From positions 1,605,327 through 1,669,326 of the forward strand of contig SAXG01000004.1 in NCBI GenBank assembly GCA_012932865.1: a stretch of DNA of 64,000 bases. The letters run 5' to 3'. Below the pieces are notes generated by a model. That model had not been told where the DNA came from and ran no database searches. It was given only the letters and a program-made list of their open reading frames with translations. This stretch comes from Amylostereum areolatum. Taxonomy: Eukaryota > Basidiomycota > Agaricomycetes > Russulales > Stereaceae. The translations under genes were made by a program, and so were the position numbers. Of this stretch, positions 33,727 through 45,559 are shown one piece after another (position 1 is the first letter of the stretch; each line of letters opens with the position of its first letter).

Positions 33727-35610
33727 TCATGTTGAACACGCCGTTTTGTGCCCACCCTCCTTCCAGTCCCTACAACGAATAAATCAGAATAAGCATTGGG
33801 TGTTTTTCGTAGAAGGCAGCGACCTTACCTCTTCTGGCACACGCGGTCGCAATATCGTAACTTGTGGCACCCCGCACACTGCAACATCGGCTTCTCCGGC
33901 TCCCTCTCGTTGTATTCGCAACCTTTCCACGCGCACCACTTTGCTTTCTTCGCCTTCGCGCGTTCGAATCGCTCCTTCCCCGCTCCTTCGTCCATGCGCG
34001 CCCTCTCCCCAAACTTCTCCCACGCGCGTAGGAGACGGGTGTAGGCGGGAGGAATAGCTCCACGTTTGGGACGCAGCTCACGCAGCCTTAGTAGTGTAGG
34101 ATACCAGTCGCGGCGCGTGGCGGATTTAACGAGGTGTGTCCAGCGGTTCTTTCCAGCAGGGAGGAGTGGCGAACCGAGGAGCTCGCTATGATTCTCGATG
34201 AGCGAGACGCATGCTCCTGATAAGTCCGACCAGCGCCATCAATACGTCGACGTTTAAGTGTGAGCAGGTGAACTTGAAGGTAATTCACCTGTGTTGTCCT
34301 CGTTGCAGTTATTCTCAACGCAGAGGACCGCTCCGCGCGCCATGAGGCCGACCAAATCGTATTTTTCCAGCATCGGGATCAAGCACATTGAAGGTGGAAA
34401 TCTGGTGCTGGACCAGCTGGATTAAGTTCCGCGTCAACGCCGAACCTGGAAGCAAGAGGGGCCGAAATGTACTCAAGCACAGGCGACGCGCGCGAGACGA
34501 TCTTGAATTCGTACTCTCTTTTCCCTTTCGTCTTCTGTCGGTCCAACGCCGTGAATATATGCTTATAGGTCTCGAACGGCCCCACGAGCCTGAATACCTC
34601 TTCATGGGACACAAATAAAGTCATGGCGTGTAGACAGGTCGATAGGTCGTCGTCGACCAGCGCGTCGTAATCGAGGTCGCGGTGAAATCGCTCGAGGAGG
34701 GCGTCAGGTCCGACGGTGTCCACCGCGGATTCTTTCACGAGCCGCTGCACTGTGACGTTGTTCTTTTCATGGGAAGTGTACCAAACAGTCGCGAGGAGTG
34801 CAGTTCTGTGCTCTTCTCCGAGTGGGGTATTGTACCACAGAAAAAAGCTGAGATGAGAGAGGTGCGTGGCGCGCATGTTTGGGAAGCGATTCCTGATACG
34901 GTACCAGTGATTAGTTCAGGACAGCGCCGACCCGAAGTAGGATTACCAAAGCTGATACATCTCTCCAATTTGAAGGAGGAGTTCAGGTATGACGGAGCGT
35001 AACCTTGTGTCTCCGTCTCCGACTATGTCCTTACGGTTGATAGCCTCCCTCTGCTTCCACATACTCTCCCACATCATGCTCGATTTGTCGATAATCTTGG
35101 TTCCCATGGCTACATTCTTTGGCGATTTCGGTTCCGCCAAACATATCGCGATGATGCAAACCAAGCTTTCCAAGACGCTCTCTCTCCAGAGCTAGCGTCC
35201 ACGCAAACGACGGTGAGCATCAATGCACCCGTCGTGAAAAGCGGCATCCTTACCGGACACTCGTCAAAGAACCTAGCTTCCGAAATTATGTCGATGCAAA
35301 GTTCAGGGAGTCCTGAATCCAGTGATTTCCTCCATAATCCAGGGACGCCGCCGTTATAGACCACCAACTTTAGCTCACTTTGCAGAGCCCCAGAGAATTG
35401 AACGAGATCAAGGTTCCAGTCAAGAGGAGTCCGGCTGTTATAAAACCCTCGAAAAGTATGCAGGGCCTTTGGTGGGTCTGCACGAATTTCTGCGGCATAC
35501 CGTTTAACCATGGCGGCGGCGTTGTAGCCTCCCGATCGAGCTGCATCGATTGTATCGGCATTGGCAATCATGGATCTAGCCCAGAGAGGGTACGTGGAGA
35601 TATCGTCCAT
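33727..35610 (-). CDS. MYND zinc-finger protein, intact reference copy of the cluster
   Basis: Six exons join in frame on the minus strand: 35610-35254, 35191-34947, 34892-34473, 34407-34289, 34216-33830 and 33769-33727. The protein starts MDDISTYPLWARSMIANAD, continues with a helical region (FFLWYNTPLGEEHRTALLAT..., ALDRQKTKGKREYEF) with no family I can name, and ends with a MYND finger whose ligands are all present: CAWKGC, CAGC, YCDRVC, then H and C in DWKEGGHKTAC. The family is a protein-interaction zinc finger, often on transcriptional or chromatin regulators. No SET domain or nuclear targeting signal is evident. The start was chosen as the first ATG aligning with MADIS of the paralog. 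Confidence 0.85.
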
Positions 35611-35734
35611 AGTGTGTGGCTTCGAAAGAGGGGATGAGAGGAAAGGTAATGTAAGTCTGTGGTAGGTTTGCGAAGGCCCGTGGTTGAGCGCCACGTGAAT
35701 TAGACTTTCGTAAGAAGCCATCGGCCTTCTTCCT

Positions 35735-35800
35735 TTCTTCCACCTTCCACCATCCATCCTCGATCATCCTCCCTCCTCCCTCCTCCTACGTCGAACGTTA
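35735..35800 (+). promoter_or_regulatory. pyrimidine-rich leader before the F-box-like gene
   Basis: A CT-rich tract (ccttccaccatccatcctcg followed by tcctccctcctccctcctcc) directly upstream of the coding start. Such tracts are common at transcription starts of strongly expressed fungal genes. No TATA box is evident. Confidence 0.3.
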
Positions 35801-35802
35801 TC

Positions 35803-37036
35803 ATGACGCACACGCCAACATTTCAGCTGGAGAGAGCGACATCCAACCCTTCTCATCCAAGAAAGCCCGTAAGTTCACGGTACATCCGCACACTGACGCA
35901 GTTTCCATCGAGCGCGAGCCGCAGTGTATTCTCCCAGTAGAAGTCCTCGAACGCATCGTCCAAGAACTGCTTTTTCCCGACAACTCCTATGCCGCAATCT
36001 CAGGCTTTTCTCTCGCCTCCTACCAGTTCCACCAGCTCGCGGTCAAGAACTACTTCCACACCCTCCGCGTCCGGAGCATGAGCCGTGCGGCGGTCCTGAT
36101 ACGGATCGCAGGCGTCGAAACGTTGGTCCGGTGCGTTTTCGACTGCGTATATGCGCATATATTCACTATATTGATGGATATATGCGCCCCCCAGCCACCT
36201 CGTCTGCCCCATCGAAGTCGTCTCCCGCGGGATGTTCCCCATCCACAGCTTCCGAAACCTCACGGGCCTCGAGATCTCATGCTTCGCGGACGTCACCAAG
36301 ACCATCCACCACAAAGTCCCGCAGCTCTTCCCGTATCTTCCCCAGACGCTCACCACGCTGCGCGTCACCAAGCTTCCGCACATCGGCACGGAGATGCTCA
36401 ACGCGATCGGGGACCGCGTTGCGGGCTTGGTCGTGCTGGAGCTGAGCGTCGTCGATCGACTCAAGGTGGAGTGTTGCTTGCTGTGCTTGGAGGCCTCGCA
36501 GAGTGATATCATGCATTCCCCCGTTGGACCGCGGTATGATACCTTGGAGCAAATGATCGTGAGTCTCTGGTCTGCATCGTTGTCGCGGCGTCGCCTTTGA
36601 CGCACAGCAGAAACGATACGTCGCCTCGCTGGCGCCCCTGAAACACCTCCGCCACCTCTCGCTCGGGATTTTCACCACCAGCCTGGATGTCCTAGTTCTC
36701 CACGCAAACACCCACGTCGACCCCGTCCAAATCTCCTCAAAAGTCTGTCCGGGAGCTTTCCATACCGTCGACCCGTCACACATCACCAGCCCTCCCGCCT
36801 CGGCATACCTGCCTTCTAACTGTCCTACATGCTACCAGATGCATCAGGACACGGCTCGAACGTCCGAAGGCATGGCTGCGCGGCTGCTCGCGAAGGCTCT
36901 TCCTTGTCTGGAGGCGGTCCGTCTGTACTCTTGGTTCGGCAAAGGAGGAAAACAGGGTGATCGGGAGATGTGGCCGAGGTGGATTACGATTAATTTGAGG
37001 AGGAAGAAGACGCCACGCGTGGATGGAGGTAAGTAG
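35803..37036 (+). CDS. F-box-like / leucine-rich repeat-type protein (probable)
   Basis: Three exons (to 36130, 36195-36558, 36611-37036) read in one frame. Near the N-terminus, CILPVEVLERIVQELLFPDNSYAAIS then FSLASYQFHQLAVKNYFHTLRVRS has the F-box pattern LPxEVLxxIxxxL...SLxSxxFxxL. Downstream, short leucine-rich strands (HSFRNLTGLEISCF, LPQTLTTLRVTKLP, VAGLVVLELSVVD, LKHLRHLSLGIF) are spaced like degenerate LRRs, as in fungal F-box substrate adaptors for SCF ubiquitin ligases. The 5' end is unsettled. The ATG at 35803 is in a different frame from the open frame QPFSSKKARKFTVHPHTD, so an upstream exon or splice is needed. A C/T-rich leader lies just 5'. Confidence 0.6.
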
Positions 37037-37587
37037 TAAGACTGACAGTATTTGAACCGTGGTGTCCGTGGTGGGTGTTTCTTGCCGGGTTTCGGACGCT
37101 ATTTCTTGTCCCCTCTGTGTGCTCTGTGTTTTCTGCTTCACTGTAAGACGCGCGCGAATGTATAGATTTGTACTCCTCTGGCGAACATGCAGATTCTTGT
37201 CGAATGATGATTCACTGAACCTGCAAATCCTTCGTCGTAACTTAAGAACCCCTATCCGAAGATGCGTCAATGCGTAATAGGTCAAGATTCTCGTCGTACT
37301 ATGGTAGTAGGTAGTGATGTGTACAACCACGCAAATGAAGCCAGTAGGTTGTCTGTAGGTAAGCAGTCCGAGGAACGTTACTTGGCGTTAGTACGATATT
37401 ACAGGGGGTGCGTAAGGGGCGTATGCTACGACAGCGCATAAATAAAATCCGATAAGGAGAAAGTCCGGGGGAGTAGATGTGTGTGCGTAAAAAAGACAGG
37501 ACATGGCGCGTCCGAGGAGGAGCCCAAAGCGATAAGCAAAACGAGGAGCGGAGGGAAGTCCAGTGGATCAGAAAACCTCTTGGCCGC
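37037..37587. other. intergenic between two convergent genes
   Basis: Holds the 3' ends of the F-box-like gene and the chitin deacetylase. Nothing else was recognised. Confidence 0.4.
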
Positions 37588-39172
37588 TCACGCCACGCAC
37601 GCTCCAAGAACCAAAGCACCCATCGTAGCGAAGAACGCGAGCGAGCGCGGGCTCGCAGCCACCGCGCCGCCGGACTGGCTGTTGCTGTTGTCGGCCCCGC
37701 CCGCCACGGACGCGGTCGACGACGCGGCGCTCCCCGTCTTGCTCGCGCTCTTGGCCGTCGTTGTCGAGGCGGCGGCAGCCGACGACGAGGACGCGGCGCC
37801 GACCAAGCTCGAGATGCCCGCGCCGTTGTTCGCGCCCGCGAGCGGACCGGATACCGCGACGACGGGGGAGGTGGAGTTGGCCGCGTTCTGGTACGTGCCG
37901 AGGCCGGAGATCTGCGCGACGGAGACGGGCTGCCAGCCGTTGGATTTCATGACGGGGTAGGCGGCTTCGAAGGCGCCGACGGAGCCGGCGGAGAGCTCGT
38001 GCTCGAGGACGATGAGGCCGGGGGATTTTGGGCCTGGCGGTGGGGACGGTAGTGAGGACGTGGGCGAGAGGGGGAGAAGGGGAGGAGAGACGTACCGGTA
38101 AGCCATTTCTGGAAGCTGGCGGCAATGGCGCTGGCCGTCGTTCCGGTAGCCTCGCCGATGCTCCAGTCTTCAGTGCTAGAAATGTGCCAGCATCGGTGAG
38201 CTTCGCCGCCACCAGTGAGAAAAAAGCGCGACTCACTCCTGGTTCCAAATCACCGTGGTGAGTCCAAACACCTCCCTCGCGATCGCGTCGACGCGCACGT
38301 CCGAGTCGCCGTAGGGGGGGCGCCAGTAGCGCGCGAGGCGGCCGTTGGTGGAGTTGTAGATGAGCGCGAGGGTGTATCCAAGCTCGGCGACGACGTCCGC
38401 GTTGGAGAGGGTGGTCATGTACGGGTGCGTCCACGTGTGGACGGCGAGATCGGCTTGCAGGGTCTGATACGCAGTCGTGAACTCGTTCGGGTTCCCGAGG
38501 ATGTTAACGCCGATGAAAAAGTGCGTCGACGGGATGTTGTTTTGTTGGAGGAAAGTGTAGAGCCCGTCCGAGGTCTGGCGCGGGCGGCGGTCAAACGGAC
38601 ATGCCAACCGAGAGGAAACCGAGGAGGGGGGGGGTGACTCACAGGAAGAGGTCCATCGTCAAAACTGATCCCGATCGTGCCGTTGGGTGCGTCCCAAAGC
38701 TGCCCGTCTGAGCGACACTTGTACGTGCTGGAGCACACAGGCTGCTGCTCGGGGTGCGCGACCCCGTCGTAGATCGGGTTGGTGCCGGGGGCCGTCTGTC
38801 TTGACACGGGGACGTTGCCGGGAATTTTACCGGACTGAACGGCGGCGTTGAGCGCGTCTTTCCATGCTTGGGGTATCTGATTCGAGTCGGGTTTTGCTGT
38901 AGGGAAACCGGCGGACCACTCTGCGGGCGGGTGGCGTTGGGTGTGGGGAGAGGGTGGGGGAGGCGGTGCGAACACATACCTGGAGATCCAACCTTGGGGA
39001 AGCTCGTGGCGCCCGAGGATTGTCGTCGGAAAAGCGCGTGTACGGGGTGATCGTCCGTGTGATGCCATGCTCCGGGGAGCGCTCTCGCGACCGATTCAGA
39101 GGAGTGCGATGTGGGGTGCGCCGAAACGAGGACGGCGGACGCGAGCGAGAGAAGGGAGGCGCTGAAAAACAT
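37588..39172 (-). CDS. chitin deacetylase (CE4 polysaccharide deacetylase), secreted, probably GPI-anchored
   Basis: Five exons on the minus strand: 39172-38980, 38920-38643, 38574-38237, 38175-38096 and 38033-37588, all with GT-AG introns. The N-terminus MFFSASLLSLASAVLVSAHP is a signal peptide. NodB/CE4 motifs follow in order: ISFDDGP (catalytic base and metal Asp), HTWTHP (metal-binding His pair), RPPYGDSD, WNQ..DTEDWSIG, and LIVLEHEL (catalytic His). The C-terminus is an Ser/Ala/Thr-rich stalk ending in a hydrophobic tail (SLAFFATMGALVLGACVA), typical of a GPI attachment signal. The enzyme removes acetyl groups from chitin in the cell wall, giving chitosan, at the plasma membrane or wall. 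All key residues are present and the gene looks functional. The fourth exon acceptor was set to tttctag so that the DTEDW motif is in frame. Confidence 0.92.
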
Positions 39173-40817
39173 GTCGAAGAAGAGGGGGAAAGGGAAGGGG
39201 AAGGGGGGAAAGCTCGCAAGGAAATCGACGGGTGAAAAAAGACGAGATTTTATGAGGGGCCCGGCGGGCAACGATCCCCTTGAAACTGGCAGGCGCGGGC
39301 CACGAAGGGCCACGCCGATTGTGACGCAGAGCGCTTGCCGTTCGTCGTGCGCCGGAAGAGCGGAAGCAACTCACATCGAAATTCAAATGTCCGATAGGCG
39401 GCTTCGGCGCCCCGCATGGGCCATGCGCGTGCGCGTTGCTCGAGAGTCGAGGAAAACCATACGGTGAAGAAGGTCAGTTCATCCTGGATATGGTCGCTGT
39501 AGCCGTATTTGGGCTTTCGTGTATGATGGTTGTTGGTGGTTCACGGCGCCCGGTGAATTGTGCCCGCGTAGATATGCTTCGGTCCGGCATTGTTAGGACG
39601 GATCTCGGGACGGGTCGACGGAGAGTCGACGGCGGGTAGATCGGCTCCGGGGCGGACACCCCTGAAGTTTGAAAAATGGACGGCACTTGTGACCCTGTGG
39701 GCGATTGAGACATGTCCAGGAGGCGATCCAAAGCGATCCAATAATAGGGGCGGTACGAGTCAAACAAAATGAAATGAACCAGGAGCTCCTCGACAAGCTT
39801 GAGTTGAGGTCGAGGATGGGTCGGTTGAGGGTAGTCATCCACTACCAGTAACGCTACCAATATCAGACGATGTATACGGCCATATACTCCGGCGACCGCA
39901 TCATAGATTTCCTGTGCGGACGTACGTACATGTGCCCTATTACAAAACGTCCTTGTCGACCCCACCGTGCAGAGCTCTCGAGGACGTATTAGGTAGATTA
40001 CTGAAGATCCTGTAAACATGTGAACGTGTGAACGCTCGTCAAAGGCCCGTAGACAAACGTACTCTGTGTCTTACGGTCGAAAGGTGCCGGCGAACACGAC
40101 GTCGAATCCTCTCTGTTCGAATCCCGTATGTCAGGCCACGCAGCTAAATGATCATTACGCTCACCGTGTAGTATATTTTCCAATTTTGGATCCCTCCACG
40201 ACCACGCCGTGCCAACAAATTGACCTTCAGCCGATTTTCCGAGTGCACCACGAGCTCAACGGCGCGGTCTTTCACATCCGTAGGGGATCAACGGGACAAC
40301 ATGGAAGTTGTCAGGCCAACGCCTTTGCAGAGGGGGGTCAGTGTCGTCGTTGTCGAGGACGGGGGAAATGGGAGAAAGGGCTGTTCGCGCGCTCTGGAGC
40401 CTGGAGGAAGAGGAAAGAGAAAGCAACTGCCGGAGGAGCGCCTGTCAATGAAAGCCACGTGGGGAACGTGTTACTACTTACATAAGCGGGAGAAGCTCCC
40501 CGACTCTCGAGCGCGCCATTGTCCTCGTTCAACGCATCCACTGGCAAGTTAACTCCAGTTATCCTCCCAGTCCTCGTCTACCTCTTTCAATGACCAACGT
40601 ATCTAATATCAACTCTTGTATCTGCGTGAATACCAGAACCAGCAGCAGCAACAGCGGAGGAGTGCGTATCTGCTTCCGAGCAATGACTTTCTCTTCCTCG
40701 ATTCTTACATCGGTTTCTCAATGGGTTTTGGCTCCCCCCGAGTTTTACCCTGCACTGGCTCGATCTACTACCATCGGTCTTTGCTGATGATTATCAGCCT
40801 ATCTCCCCCTGTTCCGA
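39173..40817. other. upstream region of the chitin deacetylase and unresolved sequence
   Basis: 39.17-39.4 kb is the divergent promoter side of the deacetylase, with a purine-rich plus strand. A minus-strand open stretch at 39.5-40.0 kb (LILVALLVVDDYPQPTHPRP...) has no splice support and no recognised domain. No gene is claimed. Confidence 0.3.
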
Positions 40818-42000
40818 GTGACGGGACGAAGGTCTAAGACGGCGGCGCCATCATCCATGACATTCACACATTCCACACATTCATCAAGGTGTCGCGCTCT
40901 GCGACGAGATGCAGTCACGAAATTCTCCCGAATACAGTCGATTGTGAGTACCAATTCCGGTGTTAGCTTTCCAACGACTCACGCGCCCTCACAGTCTACA
41001 GATCGTATGTGGCCGCGCGCCGAAGCCATCGCCCATGATCGACTACACAAACATGGACTCCATTTTCGAGCTCAAAAGCTCTCTTTTTTCCCAATCCTAC
41101 GTCTGGTTCCATCACGCCGACGCGCGAGTCTCCCCAGCCGTCGTTCCCTTGCGCCAACATCGCTCAGGAAGCCCCCACTCTCGCCGGCTTCCTCCTCGAT
41201 ATCTCTCCAGCGTCACGTCGGTTCTTTCCCTGTGCATCTGTCACTCATATACAAGATACCGACGCAATCAAACAGCCTCATATCACCCGGCCTATCGTGT
41301 GTCCTGCGCCTGCCCTTCTCCTGCAGGCCCTCTTCCACTATGAATGCGTCCAACGACCTTCAAGCTATAGGGCTACACATTTGGTGCAAACATAGACCTC
41401 CATTGGAATCGGTCCATATCTCACCTCCCATCACGCAGCAAGACGGGGGCCCGCATCTTCCATTTCCCTCCAACGCTTTTCATTGGTATCCGGACCTCGA
41501 CACCACTTCTTTGTCTCTCCCACTGAGTCGAACCCGATAACCTACGGGTACGGGAAACCAAGGACGCCGTCGCTAGTATAAAGGACTCACCGCGCTCGGT
41601 TGACGCCTGATCTCCACTAATTTGTCTACGCACCCAACAAAGCTCAAGCACCATGCACAGTCCACCCGCACTCTACACCCTCACATATGCCTGTGGCCAC
41701 AGGGTACGCCCCCCATCCAGCCCTCCCATACGACCTTTCATCTCTCTCACATCGCGAATCGTAGCTGCAAATTCGCCCTCCGCGTACTTCCGCCACCGAC
41801 CCTCGACGCACGCATGGCGTACGCAAGCAATACCGGTATGCGCCACCGTCTCCTGCTATACTTACCAGTCATGCTTATGCAACGTCACAGGCAAGTCTAC
41901 TACACTTCTCCCGCACTCCTCGCGTCACGGCTGAACACGGACGTCCCGTGTCCGGCGTGCATTCGTAGTCTCAAATTCAATTTTGGGATCTACATCTGAG
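40818..42000 (+). other. degenerate coding-like sequence related to the NVVIE family
   Basis: Several long plus-strand frames overlap here. The part near 41.25-41.47 kb (cgcagcaagacgggggcccgc) resembles the segment near 6.07 kb (cacagcaagacgggaaccct) and its counterparts in both inverted arms, so this is probably a further decayed family copy. Exons cannot be joined. Confidence 0.28.
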
Positions 42001-42611
42001 CCATCTTTTCCCGTCGCTTTCACTGGGTCGCCTGCCTGGCTCGTTTTGTGAAATCGATGCAACCTTTTTTCAAACATCGTTCCACAGTGTGCAAGGCGCA
42101 GCCATGTCTTCAAACTGTGATATCTCGGCTGACATTCTATGGTTAGATATCGTCCAAACTGCACCTACTTGGGCTCAACGTGTAATATCCCGTGGAGTTC
42201 ATTCTCGACGGACTGTAGTCTTAGTACTATATGTTTTACTTCTCCCCGATACTAACATATACTCGGATTGTACGAATACACTGGAAACCAGTGACCATGC
42301 CAATTCAATGAACGTCGAATCTTCGACAAAGGTCTTCCCCTGTGTATGCAAGCGTCCTGCTCGCCGATGAGTATTGTGCATAGTATCTCGGTCATTGTTT
42401 ATGTGATGGTTTCTCGCTCGTCGAGGCGTCCCACTCGACTCTTCCTCCATGAGTTTATTTAACATTCTGTGCATCAACGGTCGAACGGTATTCAGGAAAG
42501 AGCTAATGAACCGAGTCAAACACTTGGGAGGATATATATATGGTATGAACAGATGGCAAACAATCCGCCCTCCTTCCCAGCCTCGCCCGCCTCCGCGCGA
42601 AGGACGCGATC

Positions 42612-42712
42612 ATGGATTCAAACGTCGACCACAGAGTCCTCGGCGGTGACTTGGAGGCCCTCCTTAGTGAGGCCCTCCGCAACATCCCTGGAATCCTGCG
42701 TAACGGACGCGG
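42612..42712 (+). other. isolated exon-like segment
   Basis: ATG at 42612 opens MDSNVDHRVLGGDLEALLSE, then ALRNIPGILRNGRG, ending at a consensus donor gtgagtcg. It is protein-like in composition but no second exon was established. No family was recognised. Confidence 0.3.
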
Positions 42713-43439
42713 GTGAGTCGACGCGCGGCCCTCCGTCAAACGAACCTCCGTCCTCCTAGCCCCGTCGCACGAGGAGAAGAGCGCTGATAGGATACGGCTC
42801 GCGTGGAGAATTTTGTCATGGGGCGTCGCGCATCGCGCGGCGGAACACAAGGCATTGTTGTAGGGAGAGTTGGGTCTCGCTTTCTAGGCTTGTGCGAGCG
42901 TGAAGAATGTGGTGGAGGAAAACGTTGTGGGAAGATCCGCTGAGGTAGCCACCCTGGAGGGGGTGGGTTGTGATTATGACCGAAGAGCGAGAATCAGAGT
43001 TGTATTATCGTTATGGACATCCTGTGGTAACCGTTATAGAAGGTCAGGACTATAGAACTCGAGGAAATGGACACAGTGACGTACTTCAGTCGCCTGGCAA
43101 TCTCATGTGGGTCTGCGTCTGGGGTCCCACATGATCGAATCGATGGAACAAAATCTCAACTCTGGAGAGAAAATAGCCGCCGTCTGGCCTCTGGGAAGCG
43201 AGCGCGTTGGAACTTGGTGCTGTGGCGGTGTCATCCGCATGAAAGGGAAGTTGAAGTTGAGGATTTGGCCGATATACTTGAGGGAGAGTAGGAGGGCGAC
43301 CTGGTATTTTGACCCTATCAATGCTTATCCTGCGAAGAAGAGGAAAGATTCACGTACCATTGAAAGAGCTAAGGGGCTCACTCGTCGATCATGCAGTCAT
43401 GTCTTGGTCGAACTTGGTTTTGATTCATTGACCTCATTC

Positions 43440-43900
43440 TTCAGACAAGATGCGAGTGTGATGACGACGAGGACGAGGGGGGAAGGAAAGGAGCTGTGTG
43501 TGTCATCGGAATCTATGCGTCCTCGAGTATTGACGAGCACGCTTTCTAGAGTGGCCGGGGGAATGGACGACGTTGGGGGAGGCGGGGGAGGAGATACCGG
43601 TAGAATAAAGGGATCGTCCTGGGGATGATTAAGAAGTATCCGCGAGCTGGGAAGAGGCAGGGGGGAAGGATAGCGTCGAGCATGTCGAGGATGGGGTCAA
43701 CTTGAGGCCGGGGTACGTCGGGGGCTGATCGTGACTGAGGGAGCGAAATCCCTTGAAAAAATATCGCCGCCGTCTTGGTGCGAATAAGAGCCTATTCTAA
43801 GTCAATGTAAGTTTTGCGAATCGTAGATGCGAGAGCATACAGCGAAGGGGCCCGCGCACCGTAGAGCTTGAACATGGCGAAACATCAACGAAACATACGC
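43440..43900 (-). pseudogene. RGL-family fragment in arm B
   Basis: Inverted counterpart of 19.85-20.30 kb. It includes the G-rich tract (gaatggacgacgttggggga near 43.56 kb) matching the C-rich tract around 20.1 kb, and gccccgcgcacc..tagagcttgaacatgg matching near 19.85 kb. Confidence 0.35.
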
Positions 43901-44020
43901 GTCCACCATCGCATGCGTTCAGATAATTCGACGGATTCAGCGTGGCCAGCGTTATCCATCGTAGAGGATATGCGACGACAACTGGGGACGGCATGAGGTT
44001 AGGGCCCTAGGGAGCTGCAG

Positions 44021-45073
44021 TTGAAGGAGAGAGGAAGAGGAACACCCGAAGACTGTTCGAACGATCACGTGATGAGGCGGCGCGCAGAGTCGCATCTCTT
44101 CCAAGTTCCAAGCTCGTCGCCATCCTACACTTCGTCGATCATCTTCCAGGCAATACACCGCACTGGCCATCCCTACTCGTCTCTTCCCTTCCCAAGTGCA
44201 ACGGGCCATGCCGTCTTCTCGACGACTCACTCAACCTCACAGATTGACCGCGCGCTGAGCGCGTTGCCCACGCCGTCGGGCTCCCTGACTCCGTGGCGTG
44301 ATCCTTCGCGACCGCCATTCTCCTTAGGCCGGAGCAAGCACAATTGCTTGAGAGCCTTCGCGCTTTCGCCAGCTTTCTCCTGCCTACCGCTCGTCCTCGA
44401 ACAAGGAGATGGCGCGGGTCGAACAAGCACCGCTCGGAGTCCTCCGCAAAGCTTGTGTTTCCCCGTTTCTCGAGCAAGCTTTCTTCCCTTGTGGGGGTGC
44501 CATCGATCAGTTGGTCTTCTTCGATCGGAAGCTATCCCTACATCTATCGCATGCAAACCCAGCCTCCTGGACCTCCCCCAGAACGTCCCGTCCTCGTTCC
44601 CGGTTGCACAGCAAGTCAGAAACGCTGTAACCTCGCGCGTCCTTCGTCTGCTCCCATCCCGCGCGATCATATTTCCGAAAACGCAATTATAGAGCAACAC
44701 GAGGCCCCTCATGGCACGAGTCCCCGTCACCGAAGCTCATCGCTCCGGTCAAGCCTCGTGCGGTCTTGAATTTTGGAAGAGAAGGCGCGTGGTTGGGCTC
44801 GGGGTACTGCTGGCGGACATTGTTAGGCGGCAGAGTGGGGCGACATGCTGAACTTGATGGTAAACCGCGGTGGCGAACACGAGGTCGGTAGGTGGGTTTC
44901 CTGGAGCATATTTCCGTGTGGAGGACGTTGATATCCTCGCGTCCGCCCATGTCGGTATATTGGTGCGAGACTGTCAGAAGAGCGATCAAACCCGTGGCCG
45001 TTGTTTACACTGCACTGGTTTCGTGACAGCCACGAAATGTTTATGTTCTTTGCGCCCAAGAATCACCACGTAG
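44021..45073 (+). pseudogene. NVVIE-family copy in arm B, degenerate
   Basis: Counterpart of 18.5-19.4 kb. AEWGDMLNLMVNRGGEHEVGRW is preserved near 44.84 kb, but the intron that follows in other copies has lost its acceptor: ccacag in arm A corresponds to cccatg here. The exon frame then ends FPCGGR-stop. FPVAQQVRNAVTSRVLRLLPSRAI near 44.6 kb matches arm A. Confidence 0.4.
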
Positions 45074-45559
45074 GGTAGAACAGCCGCCGCCTCGTTTACC
45101 GGGCATGCGATGTGGGGTGCGTCTACCAAGTTGCTTTGCTGCCTTCGACGATGAAATGCTCTTCCTTCTGATCCTTCATCGATGACTATATTTACACGAG
45201 TGATTCAGTTTCAACGTTTCTGGTCATGTATAGCGGTTCGCCTCGAGGCGTAAACAACCACAGCATGTACATGCCCCTTATCTTCTGCCCCCACTGTCGA
45301 GTCGTCCGCTCAACCCCCATTCCTGCCTTCCATTGCCCCTCGCGTACCCCACCTCACAAGTACACTGAGATCGACCGTATGTGCGCGTTTCTTTCCAGCA
45401 TGGTATCAAACGTCGACTGAATTGCCGGTCTGGTTTCTAGTCCTATCCCCGGATTCCAACCATCCTTGTCCTCGCCTTCGTCAACGTCGGCGTGTTCTGA
45501 TCACCGTCTCTCTACCGAAACTCGTTTCACCTCGAGAGATCCTACCACGGTACGTCTCC

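Noticed and set aside
37477..38052. Plus-strand 191- and 159-residue frames over the chitin deacetylase
   Set aside because: Antisense of the Ser/Ala-rich stalk. The minus strand has all five CE4 motifs and consistent introns.
39474..40019. 181-residue minus-strand frame upstream of the chitin deacetylase
   Set aside because: No paralog, no domain and no clear intron context; not enough support to call a gene.
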